The notes beneath the pieces were generated by a model that had not been told where the DNA came from, did not search any database, and saw nothing but the letters and a program-made list of their open reading frames with translations. A stretch of DNA of 64,000 nucleotides from Pseudomonas sp. GR 6-02 (GTDB lineage Bacteria; Pseudomonadota; Gammaproteobacteria; Pseudomonadales; Pseudomonadaceae), in the NCBI RefSeq assembly GCF_001655615.1, contig NZ_CP011567.1:4225001-4289000 (forward strand), written 5' to 3'. A program made the translations under genes and the position numbers. Shown one piece after another: positions 1-9,474 of this stretch (position 1 is its first letter; the number at the start of each line of letters is the position of its first letter).

Positions 1-758
1 CCACCGCCGACGTCGACCGCCTGCTGCAGGCCGACGCCAGCATCACCCACGTCGCCTTGATTCACTGCGAAACCAGCACCGGCATCCTCAACCCGCTGGC
101 GGAAATCGCCCACGTCATCGAGCAGCACGGCAAACGCCTGATCATCGACGCCATGAGCTCGTTTGGCGCCCTGCCGATCGATGCGCAACAGGTGCCTTTC
201 GACGCCCTGATCGCCGCCTCGGGTAAATGCCTGGAGGGCGTGCCGGGGATGGGCTTCGTTTTCGCTCGCAAAGAAGCGCTAGCGAACGCCGCCGGCAACT
301 CGCACTCGCTGGCGATGGACTTGTTCGATCAGCACACCTACATGGCCAAGACCGGTCAATGGCGTTTCACCCCGCCGACCCACGTGGTCGCGGCGCTGCA
401 CGAAGCCTTGCTGCAATACCACGAAGAAGGTGGCTTGCCCGCCCGGCATCAGCGCTACGCCAACAACTGCCAGGTGCTGCTCGATGACATGGCCAAACTC
501 GGCCTGCGCAGCTTCCTGCCCGCGGCGATCCAGGCGCCGATCATCGTTACCTTCCACGCGCCGAAAGACCCGCGCTACCAGTTCAAGAAATTCTACGAAC
601 GGGTCAAGGCCAAGGGTTTCATCCTCTACCCCGGCAAACTGACCCAGGTCGAAACCTTCCGGGTCGGCTGCATCGGCCACGTCAACCAGGCCGAAATGCA
701 CGCAGCGGTGGCGGCCGTGGCCGAGGTGCTGCGCGAGATGGAAGTCATCGAAATCTAA
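1..758 (+). CDS. phnW: 2-aminoethylphosphonate--pyruvate transaminase (3' part)
   Basis: This is the C-terminal part of a fold-type I PLP aminotransferase; the frame is open from base 3, so the start lies upstream of the window. The family transfers the amino group of 2-aminoethylphosphonate to pyruvate, giving phosphonoacetaldehyde and alanine in the cytoplasm. Visible marks are the HCETSTG segment, the cofactor-aspartate segment IIDAMSSFG and the Schiff-base lysine in [12 protein letters not shown]. The product of the reaction is the substrate of the next gene, phnX, on the same strand about 120 bp downstream. That pairing makes the assignment firm. A REP palindrome fills the gap between the two genes. 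Confidence 0.93.
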   Translation, partial: TADVDRLLQADASITHVALIHCETSTGILNPLAEIAHVIEQHGKRLIIDAMSSFGALPIDAQQVPFDALIAASGKCLEGVPGMGFVFARKEALANAAGNSHSLAMDLFDQHTYMAKTGQWRFTPPTHVVAALHEALLQYHEEGGLPARHQRYANNCQVLLDDMAKLGLRSFLPAAIQAPIIVTFHAPKDPRYQFKKFYERVKAKGFILYPGKLTQVETFRVGCIGHVNQAEMHAAVAAVAEVLREMEVIEI

Positions 759-773
759 ACCACCACTGTTCCC

Positions 774-864
774 TGTAGGAGCGAGGCTTGCCCGCGAATG
801 CAGACGACACGGTGCGTCAGTTAAACCCTGTAATCGTTCTTCGCGGGCAAGCCTCGCTCCTACA
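774..864. repeat. REPIN-type inverted repeat
   Basis: Two perfect 25-bp inverted arms (774-798 and 840-864) carry the core GGAGCGAGGCTTGCCCGCGA and its complement, separated by about 41 bp. This is the usual doublet form of Pseudomonas REP sequences. It sits between phnW and phnX and ends 12 bp before the phnX start codon, so it leaves little room for a separate phnX promoter. The same core recurs after trhP near 34.0 kb. Confidence 0.85.
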
Positions 865-876
865 GAGATCAGAGAC

Positions 877-1704
877 ATGAACTATGTAAACCCAACCAAA
901 CTGCAAGCCGCCATCCTCGACTGGGCCGGCACCGTGGTCGACTTCGGCTCCATCGCCCCGACGCAGATTTTCGTCGAAGCCTTCGCCGAGTTCGACGTCC
1001 AGGTTTCCATCGAAGAAGCCCGTGGGCCGATGGGCATGGGCAAGTGGGACCACATCCGCACCCTGTGCGATCAGCCATCAGTTGCCGAGCGTTATCGCCA
1101 AGTGTTCGGCCGCACGCCGACCGACGATGACGTCACCGCCATCTACCAACGCTTCATGCCGCTGCAGATCAAAAAAATCGCCGAACACTCGGCACTGATT
1201 CCGGGCGCCCTGGACACCATCGCCAACCTGCGTCAGCAAGGAATCAAGATCGGCTCGTGCTCCGGCTACCCGAAACAAGTCATGGACAAAGTGGTGGAAC
1301 TGGCCGCCACCAACGGCTACGTCGCCGATCACGTGGTCGCCACCGACGAAGTGCCCAACGGCCGCCCATGGCCCGCTCAGGCCCTGGCTAATGTGATTGC
1401 GCTGGGCATCGACGACGTCGCGGCCTGCCTGAAGATCGACGACACGGTGCCGGGCATTCTCGAAGGTCGCCGTGCCGGCATGTGGACCGTGGCGTTGATC
1501 TGCTCCGGTAACGCGCTGGGTCTGGACTACGAAGGTTATCGCGCGCTAAGCAGCGACCAACTGGCCAGCGAACGCAAGCGCATTCATGCCCTGTTCGAAG
1601 GCTCGCGACCGCACTACATGATCGACACCATCACCGATTTGCCCGAGGTGATCGCCGACATCAACAAGCGCCTGGCCAACGGCGAGATGCCGCAAGCCAA
1701 CTGA
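877..1704 (+). CDS. phnX: phosphonoacetaldehyde hydrolase
   Basis: This is a 275-residue HAD-superfamily enzyme of normal family length. It hydrolyses phosphonoacetaldehyde to acetaldehyde and phosphate, the second step of 2-aminoethylphosphonate breakdown. The nucleophile Asp15 is in [12 protein letters not shown]. The Schiff-base Lys56 is in MGMGKWDHI, a residue specific to this branch of the HAD family. The later DDT and EGRRAGMW segments fit HAD motifs. It follows phnW on the same strand after a REPIN. No strong Shine-Dalgarno is visible at the chosen ATG, but the N-terminus aligns with the family. Confidence 0.95.
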   Translation: MNYVNPTKLQAAILDWAGTVVDFGSIAPTQIFVEAFAEFDVQVSIEEARGPMGMGKWDHIRTLCDQPSVAERYRQVFGRTPTDDDVTAIYQRFMPLQIKKIAEHSALIPGALDTIANLRQQGIKIGSCSGYPKQVMDKVVELAATNGYVADHVVATDEVPNGRPWPAQALANVIALGIDDVAACLKIDDTVPGILEGRRAGMWTVALICSGNALGLDYEGYRALSSDQLASERKRIHALFEGSRPHYMIDTITDLPEVIADINKRLANGEMPQAN

Positions 1705-1727
1705 TCGCACCCCTCGCCTCATAATAC

Positions 1728-1763
1728 AAGCGCCAGTTCCTTGGATGGAACTGACGCTTTTTT
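1728..1763 (+). terminator. Rho-independent terminator after phnX
   Basis: Arms 1728-1740 and 1747-1759 pair with one mismatch (AAGCGCCAGTTCC against GGAACTGACGCTT) and are followed by a T6 run. It lies 24 bp after the phnX stop and should end the phnW-phnX transcript. Confidence 0.8.
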
Positions 1764-1896
1764 GTGGTCGATCACTTGATTTAGAGCATTGAGCGGCCCA
1801 TTTGCCTCGGGCAAATCCTGCGAAACAGGATTACAGTTAGTGCACGCCGTCGAACAAGAACGGTGACTTCAGACCAGAATTGTGAGGAAACACCGT

Positions 1897-2445
1897 ATGC
1901 CCTGGAAGAATTCCGAATCACGCTACAGCACCGTATCGATCGCGCTGCACTGGTTGATGCTGGTTCTGTTAATACTGGTCTACGCCTGTATCGAATTTCG
2001 CGGGATCTTTCCCAAAGGCAGTGGCGGCCGAACGCTGATCAAGGAAGCGCACTTCATGCTCGGCCTGACCGTGTTCGTGCTGGTCTGGTTGCGGCTGTTC
2101 GCCCGCAGCCTGGGGCCGGCACCGCAGATATTCCCCGCCTCCCCTCGCTGGCAAACCGTGGTTGCCAGGCTGATGCATTGGGCACTGTATATTTTCATGA
2201 TCACCGTGCCGGTTCTGGGTTGGCTGACTACCAGCGCCGAGGGGCATCGGGTGATGTTCTATGGCGTCGACTTGCCATTGCTGATCGAAGAAAACAAACC
2301 GCTGGCCAAGCAGTTCCAAGGCTGGCATGAGCTCGGCGCCACCATCGGTTATTGGCTGATCGGGTTGCACGCGGTGGCCGGGATTTACCACCACTATGTG
2401 GTGCGCGATAACACCTTGCTGCGGATGATGCCCAAACGCGGTTAA
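1897..2445 (+). CDS. cytochrome b561 family protein
   Basis: This is a 182-residue inner-membrane protein with four predicted transmembrane helices, typical of small prokaryotic b561 (CybB-like) di-heme proteins that move electrons from quinol. Candidate heme-ligand histidines are visible in IALHWLML, EAHFMLG, RLMHWALY and IGLHAVAGIYHHYV. The ATG at 1897 is preferred over an upstream in-frame GTG at 1882 because AGGA lies 8 bases before it. The stop codon overlaps the stop of the convergent gene in the 4-bp sequence TTAA. The physiological electron partner cannot be read from context. Confidence 0.9.
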   Translation: MPWKNSESRYSTVSIALHWLMLVLLILVYACIEFRGIFPKGSGGRTLIKEAHFMLGLTVFVLVWLRLFARSLGPAPQIFPASPRWQTVVARLMHWALYIFMITVPVLGWLTTSAEGHRVMFYGVDLPLLIEENKPLAKQFQGWHELGATIGYWLIGLHAVAGIYHHYVVRDNTLLRMMPKRG

Positions 2446-3374
2446 TCGCGACCGCTTTGCTCGAAACCCCGGCGGCCCTGCAGGCCGCCGGTGTGGATGA
2501 AGATCAGGCGCGTGCCTTGGGGAAATTTACCAGCTTCGACTTGTTGCTTGAGAGCCATGAGCGCTTTTCCGGTGTACAGCGGCTCGAAAAGAATACCGCT
2601 GGCCTGTTCGGTCTGCTCGATGAATGCAAGCAGCTGCGGATCGACTTTGGCAAAACCGCCACGGCTGGCGTCCAGTAGTTCATACAAGGGATCGACCCAA
2701 CCGGCTTCCCGCCCGATCATCTCGACCTGCTGCGCCACGCCATGATCATCGGGCACCGCCAGCGCGCCATACACCGGGTGTTCACCCGCCTCGGCCAGCA
2801 CCAGACCGGCCAGGGTCGTGCCCGTTCCGCAGGCCAGCCACCAGCCGTCGTAATGGCTCCAGCCCAGACCACTCAGTTGCTCGCGGGCCTGCGCCACCAG
2901 CTGCATGCAGCCCTTCGCCCCACGCAAGCCACCACCACCTTCCGGCACCGGTTGCAGCTCGGGATACTGCGCCCGCCACGGCTGCCAGAAACCCGGCTCA
3001 TGCCGCGCTCGATAACCGCCATAACCCAGCCAGTGCAACTGCATGCCGAACGCCTGCAAGTCCTTTACTGTCGGGGTGTCTTGCGGATGCCCGCGCAGCA
3101 AACCGACCGTGGTGAACCCGAAGCGCTTGCCTGCGGCGGCCAATGCGTGGAGATGGTTGGAGTGAGCACCGCCCAGGCTGATGATGCCTTGGGCGCCGTT
3201 CTGGTCGGCGGCTTTCAGGTGTTCGATGAGTTTGAACCACTTGTTGCCGCTGATCAGCGGGTCGATCTGGTCCAGACGCAGGATGGCAACGTCGATGCCG
3301 GCGGTGGTGAGCCAGTCGAGGTGAAGGGGTTCGAGAGGGGCTTGGGGGAGCCAGTCGGCAGGAGGAAAAAGCAT
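2442..3374 (-). CDS. PLP-dependent ACC deaminase / D-cysteine desulfhydrase family protein
   Basis: This 310-residue protein has the tryptophan-synthase-beta fold. The PLP lysine is Lys45 in ISGNKWFKL and the cofactor-binding segment is GGAHSNHL at about residues 69-75. A glycine-rich phosphate-binding stretch, ACGTGTTLAG, is present. The family includes 1-aminocyclopropane-1-carboxylate deaminases and D-cysteine desulfhydrases. The sequence alone does not settle which reaction applies; many pseudomonad members are annotated as ACC deaminases without testing. The ORF starts with MLFPPADWLPQAP. It is convergent with cytochrome b561, sharing overlapping stops. Confidence 0.88.
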   Translation of the reverse strand: MLFPPADWLPQAPLEPLHLDWLTTAGIDVAILRLDQIDPLISGNKWFKLIEHLKAADQNGAQGIISLGGAHSNHLHALAAAGKRFGFTTVGLLRGHPQDTPTVKDLQAFGMQLHWLGYGGYRARHEPGFWQPWRAQYPELQPVPEGGGGLRGAKGCMQLVAQAREQLSGLGWSHYDGWWLACGTGTTLAGLVLAEAGEHPVYGALAVPDDHGVAQQVEMIGREAGWVDPLYELLDASRGGFAKVDPQLLAFIEQTEQASGILFEPLYTGKALMALKQQVEAGKFPQGTRLIFIHTGGLQGRRGFEQSGRD

Positions 3375-3426
3375 TGATGCGTTACGTTCTGACGAAAAAC
3401 AGGAGTCTATCAGCCAGCACGAACCC

Positions 3427-3559
3427 TGTAGCAGCTGCCGAAGGCTGCGTTCGGCTGCGAAGCAGTCGTCAATCCTGACACCTCGGTTTATCTGGAATAC
3501 CGCGATGGCTGATTTTGCGACTGCTGCGCAGCCGAACGCAGGCTGCGCCAGCTGCTACA
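3427..3559. repeat. REPIN-type inverted repeat
   Basis: The outer arms TGTAGCAGC (3427-3435) and GCTGCTACA (3551-3559) enclose further imperfect inverted segments containing GCTGCGTTCGGCTGCG and its complement. It lies between two minus-strand genes and belongs to a different REP core from the one at 774-864. Confidence 0.75.
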
Positions 3560-3576
3560 AGGGATAGCTGCGAACG

Positions 3577-5637
<2,061 letters not shown>

Positions 5638-5824
5638 TCACGGAAAATTTGCAGGAGCTCTTCGGCCCCCGTCAGTCATGTTCGACAGACTAAGAGTCGC
5701 ACCGCTGTCACTCAATGACCGTAACTGACAACTTATTGATCCAAATGCGCAGCGCCCCTTGGCAAGCGCTGGCATGGGCCCTACCCTAGTCGCGAACCCT
5801 GCACACGGCCGCTGACTGTTTTCC

Positions 5825-6955
5825 ATGCGCAAACTTCTGTACCTGACCGTCTCCATGGCGTTGATCGCCGTTCTGACGACCTACGCGATGTGGGCCGCGG
5901 ACCGTCCGGTGGGTCATTACCTGTCGGACCTGCGCATCAATCTCGCGGTCGATCAGGGCACACCCGCCGATCGTGGCAATCTGCTGGGCATCCAGCCCGA
6001 GCTGTTCCCCACCGACTATCAAAGCCCTGAACGCCTGCACCGCAAGCTCGCGGCCTATTTGCAGAAGGCCCAGGACCAGGGCCTGCTGAATGAAAAAACC
6101 ATCGTCGTACTGCCTGAACATGTCGGCACCTGGCTGATGGTCAGCGGCGAGAAAGACGAGCTGTACCAGGCCACCACCCTCAAGGAAGCCATGAACTGGC
6201 TGGCGGTGAGCAACCCGCTGCAGTTCATCCGCGCCCTGATCAGCGCCGAAGGCAGCAACCGTCTCGACGACGCGCACTTGCGGATGAAAGCCAAACGCAT
6301 GGCCAAGGATTACCAGGCGCTGTTCGGTGGCCTGGCGAAAGAATTCCACGTGACCCTGGTGGCCGGTTCCATCGTGCTGCCCGAGCCGAGCGTCAGCGAC
6401 GGCACCCTGCACATCGGTCGCGGCGCGCTGTACAACAGCAGCGTGGTGTTCGGTCGCGACGGCCTGCCAATCGGCCAGCCCCAGCGACAAGTGCACCCGA
6501 CGTTCGCTGGACGTGGCACGCTCCAAGGCAATTCCGATCATCCGGTCAACGTCGTCGACACCCCGGCCGGACGCCTCGGCGTGCTGATCGGCAGCGACAG
6601 CTGGTACCCCGACAACTACCGCAAACTTGACGCCCAAGGCGCGCAACTGGTGGCGGTCCCGGCGTTCGTCGTCGGGCGTGGGTCCTGGGATCAACCATGG
6701 CGCGGCTATAGAGGCCTGCCCGCGCCGGGCTCTGTCAGCCTCAAGGCCGGCGAACTCAGCGAAGGTCAGGCCTGGCAGCGGCTGACGCTGACCGCCCAAC
6801 CACCGGCCAGCCAGAGCATCGCCGGCATGAGTGTGTTCCTGCGCGGTCAGTTCTGGGACAAGAGCAGCGCCGGTCAAAGCTTCCTCAGCAGCAACGGGCA
6901 GCATTTCGCCGACAGCGATGCCCGCGGCGCGCAATTGCTGAACCTCTGGTTGTAA
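5825..6955 (+). CDS. nitrilase-fold (carbon-nitrogen hydrolase-like) protein lacking catalytic Cys and Lys
   Basis: This 376-residue protein has an N-terminal hydrophobic segment (residues 5-24), probably a membrane anchor or uncleaved signal, followed by a nitrilase-like domain. The family needs a Glu-Lys-Cys triad. The Glu is present (Glu98 in VVLPEHVG). The usual Lys motif reads PQRQVHP, with Gln222 in its place. The Cys motif (normally ICxD) reads LIGSD, with Gly256 at the Cys position. By motif alignment it should therefore not be a normal amidase or nitrilase. It ends 3 bases before an AraC-type regulator, so the two form an operon. A binding or sensory role is possible but is inference. 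Confidence 0.82.
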   Translation: MRKLLYLTVSMALIAVLTTYAMWAADRPVGHYLSDLRINLAVDQGTPADRGNLLGIQPELFPTDYQSPERLHRKLAAYLQKAQDQGLLNEKTIVVLPEHVGTWLMVSGEKDELYQATTLKEAMNWLAVSNPLQFIRALISAEGSNRLDDAHLRMKAKRMAKDYQALFGGLAKEFHVTLVAGSIVLPEPSVSDGTLHIGRGALYNSSVVFGRDGLPIGQPQRQVHPTFAGRGTLQGNSDHPVNVVDTPAGRLGVLIGSDSWYPDNYRKLDAQGAQLVAVPAFVVGRGSWDQPWRGYRGLPAPGSVSLKAGELSEGQAWQRLTLTAQPPASQSIAGMSVFLRGQFWDKSSAGQSFLSSNGQHFADSDARGAQLLNLWL

Positions 6956-6958
6956 GCG

Positions 6959-8044
6959 ATGAAACCGCAGCCGATGCGCCTCGGGGATCTGTCGGTGGGC
7001 TTCGTCCATAGCCTGGCCGACGCCGTGCGCAGCCATGGCCTGGACCCACAACCGTTGCTGGAACAGTACGGCCTCGACGCCGCGCGACTGGCCGAAGCCG
7101 GCGCCCGCCTGTCGATCCCGCGCTACATGCGTCTGGGCCACGGCGCTATTCAACTGACCGACGACCCGGCGCTGGGTTTGCGCATGGGCCAGCTCAGTCG
7201 CCTGAGCCAGGCCGGCTTGGCCGGCGTCACCGCCGCCCAGGCTCCCACCGTGCGCGAAGCGGCGCGCTGCCTGATTCGTTTCGAAGCGCTGTACGGCTCC
7301 AACTATCGAGGCCAGTCGAGCTTTCACGAAGACGCCCAAGGCGCCTGGCTGCGGTTCTATTCGATCAGCCCCTACAACGCCTACAACCGCTTCGTGGTGG
7401 ATTCGATCATCGCTGGCTGGTTGCAGCAATTGTCCAGCGTGAGCCCTGCCCCACTGCGCGCCGAACGAATCGAGATCGAATTTGACGCACCGGATTACCT
7501 TGAGGCCTATGCCGTACTCGGCGACTGTCCGATTCAGTTTGGCGCCGAACAGAATCAACTGCGCCTGGGCCTGGACAGCCTCGCCCAGCGCAACCCGGAG
7601 CACTGCCCGAGCACCTGGCGGCACCTGCTGCAACTGTGTGAACGGGAACTTGAGCAACTGACACGCACCCGCAGCCTGCGTGAACGCATCACTCAGTTGC
7701 TGGGCCCGTTGCTCAATGGTGGCCGGGAACCCGACCTGGAAGAAGTGGCGGCACGCCTGAAGCTGCCAACCTGGACCTTGCGCCGCAAACTCACCGAGGA
7801 AGGCACGCAATTTCGTGCAATTCTCAACGATACACGTCGTGACCTGGCCATGACCTACATCCGCGACACTGAACTGGCGTTCGGCGAAATCGCCTATCTT
7901 CTGGGGTTTGCCTCAGCCGAAGCCTTTCAGCGCGCTTTCAAACGCTGGAACGGCCAGACGCCCGGCGAGTTTCGCCGCAGTCAGCGTAATTACAGCTCGG
8001 TAGCGTCTTCGGCCGGTTCCAGCGGGTCCAGTTCAAAGGCCTGA
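6959..8044 (+). CDS. AraC family transcriptional regulator
   Basis: This 361-residue regulator has an N-terminal arabinose-binding-type domain of the OruR/ArgR-like class and a C-terminal double helix-turn-helix (about residues 245-345) with the AraC signature FGEIAYLLGFASAEAFQRAFKR. It starts 3 bases after the nitrilase-like gene and is surely cotranscribed with it. The last 16 or so residues are a Ser/Ala/Gly-rich tail. That tail coincides exactly with the antisense coding sequence of a small acidic ORF (7990-8076), which probably explains its odd composition. No inducer is known from context. Confidence 0.9.
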   Translation: MKPQPMRLGDLSVGFVHSLADAVRSHGLDPQPLLEQYGLDAARLAEAGARLSIPRYMRLGHGAIQLTDDPALGLRMGQLSRLSQAGLAGVTAAQAPTVREAARCLIRFEALYGSNYRGQSSFHEDAQGAWLRFYSISPYNAYNRFVVDSIIAGWLQQLSSVSPAPLRAERIEIEFDAPDYLEAYAVLGDCPIQFGAEQNQLRLGLDSLAQRNPEHCPSTWRHLLQLCERELEQLTRTRSLRERITQLLGPLLNGGREPDLEEVAARLKLPTWTLRRKLTEEGTQFRAILNDTRRDLAMTYIRDTELAFGEIAYLLGFASAEAFQRAFKRWNGQTPGEFRRSQRNYSSVASSAGSSGSSSKA

Positions 8045-8076
8045 TACTCGAGCAGTTCTTCTTGATAATCGTCCAT
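7990..8076 (-). CDS. putative 28-residue acidic small protein
   Basis: The minus strand encodes MDDYQEELLEYQAFELD followed by a short acidic tail and a stop (28 residues). A GGGGG Shine-Dalgarno lies 7 bases before the ATG. The peptide has no signal sequence and is dominated by Asp and Glu. It overlaps the last 55 bases of the AraC gene on the opposite strand. A long upstream region (8077-8335) is free of other genes and holds an ANR/FNR-like box, as expected if this is an independently transcribed small gene or dual-function RNA. No function is assigned. Comparison with orthologous loci would decide whether it is real. Confidence 0.5.
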   Translation of the reverse strand: MDDYQEELLEYQAFELDPLEPAEDATEL

Positions 8077-8262
8077 TATTAAACCCCCATTGCTTGTTGA
8101 AAAAATCGCTTGAATAAATGACCAACGCCTTGAGCATAAAGTGCCCGCATGAAAGAAAAATGACGCGGGTACGACACTACGTCGCTACTGAATAAAACGT
8201 AGCAGGTGGTCAGGAATTTATCACTGGATTTTTCGACACGGACTGTGGGAATACAGCCCGAC

Positions 8263-8276
8263 TTGATGTGGATCAG
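8263..8276. promoter_or_regulatory. ANR/FNR-like binding site
   Basis: TTGAT-GTGG-ATCAG matches the ANR/FNR consensus TTGAT-N4-ATCAA at nine of ten positions. It lies in the gap upstream of the small minus-strand ORF at 7990-8076. A good -10 at the canonical class II distance was not found, so this is a candidate only. Confidence 0.35.
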
Positions 8277-8335
8277 TCTTGAAGGACGTTACGGGAGCGG
8301 TATCGTCTGACCCGCCCCCATAACAAGCAAGCCCA

Positions 8336-9193
8336 TTACTGGCCGGAGACAGGTATCGCCGAAATCGGCTCGGTCGGCGGCGGCAGCGTGCTCGAGTCCG
8401 CTACTGGAGTGACCGTTTCCGTGGACGACGTCGGCTCGGTGCTCTTGGCCGGGGTAATCGGCGCTGTTTCAGCAGGCGGCACAACAGGCTCCGAAGTGGC
8501 AGGCGCGGCGGCAGGTGCGGGCTCGGCTGCCGGCGCTGGTGCAGGTGCAGGTGCAGGTTCTGCCGCCGGTGCCGGGGTTGGCGCCAACTGAGCGGGCGCA
8601 GCCTTGGCTTCAGGCATCCCCAGTTCGGTTTTCGGCTTCTCGATAATGTGCGCGGCCTTCTTCGCTTCCGGCGGCAGGAACAGTTCGACCAGGGTAAAGA
8701 AACGCTCGTAGAACTTGGCCGAGGACACGGTTTCACTGGCGACCTTGACCATCGAATCATCGGACGAGCCGATCGGCATCGATACCGAGCCCAATACGCC
8801 GACGCCGAGGCTGGCGGAGTTGTTGGTCTTTTTCAGCGCATATCGGTCCTGCAGGGCGTTGGCGAACATGGTCGCATGGTGCCCCTCGCTGCCGTCATCG
8901 GCACAAACCACACTGAAGCTGATCTCCATATGGGTTTCGCCAGTCTGCTGGAAGCTCTTGTGCCCACTGACCAGTTTCGGATCGCTGCTGGTGATGATGT
9001 AACCCTGGCTAAGCAAGGCCCGACGGGCGGCTTCGCAGGTTTGCGCATCGGTCACCGGGTAGCTGCGCGAAAACGTTCCCGAGTCGTCGAAGTTCTCATG
9101 CTCATAGATGGCGGCCTTCTTCGACGAACAACCGGCAGCGGCGGCCAGCACCAAGGCCAGCCCTACAACACGCATGGGAATTGATTTAAACAT
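8336..9193 (-). CDS. DUF2242 domain lipoprotein
   Basis: This 285-residue protein has a signal peptide ending in a lipobox (AAAAGC, Cys22), so it should be lipid-anchored in the envelope. The globular part (about residues 30-170) matches the DUF2242 family, with conserved features such as FSRSYPVTDAQTCEAARRAL. Residues from about 190 onward form a low-complexity Ala-Pro-Glu tail with repeated APAPA and AAEPAP units, a likely extended spacer through or along peptidoglycan. AGGA lies 9 bases before the chosen ATG. Function is unknown. Confidence 0.82.
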   Translation of the reverse strand: MFKSIPMRVVGLALVLAAAAGCSSKKAAIYEHENFDDSGTFSRSYPVTDAQTCEAARRALLSQGYIITSSDPKLVSGHKSFQQTGETHMEISFSVVCADDGSEGHHATMFANALQDRYALKKTNNSASLGVGVLGSVSMPIGSSDDSMVKVASETVSSAKFYERFFTLVELFLPPEAKKAAHIIEKPKTELGMPEAKAAPAQLAPTPAPAAEPAPAPAPAPAAEPAPAAAPATSEPVVPPAETAPITPAKSTEPTSSTETVTPVADSSTLPPPTEPISAIPVSGQ

Positions 9194-9414
9194 TGAACAT
9201 CCTGAGGAAAACGGTTCGAGGCGTATTGTGCAACAGATCGATGCTTAGCGGAGCAACGATTGTCTAAAACGGCTACAGATTCATTGACCATCATCTCGGG
9301 AGAAAGTCCCGCCGGAGCAAAAATCAAAAGGTCACCGCCCGTGGCAGCGCCTAAAGATGACCGCGCCCCCCCTCTGAAAGCGCTAGCGCAGGCTGCGATC
9401 TTTTCGTTTCCCCC

Positions 9415-9444
9415 ATAAAAAAACCCCAACCTTTCGGCTGGGGT
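9415..9444 (-). terminator. Rho-independent terminator after ppiD
   Basis: Read on the minus strand, ACCCCAGCCGAAAGGTTGGGGT forms a stem followed by T7. It lies 31 bases after the ppiD stop codon. Confidence 0.85.
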
Positions 9445-9474
9445 CCTTTGTGTCGCGCAAAACTCAGTCAGGCA

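Noticed and set aside
5786..7810. 674-codon minus-strand frame across the nitrilase-like and AraC genes
   Set aside because: It is the antisense shadow of two clearly recognisable plus-strand genes.
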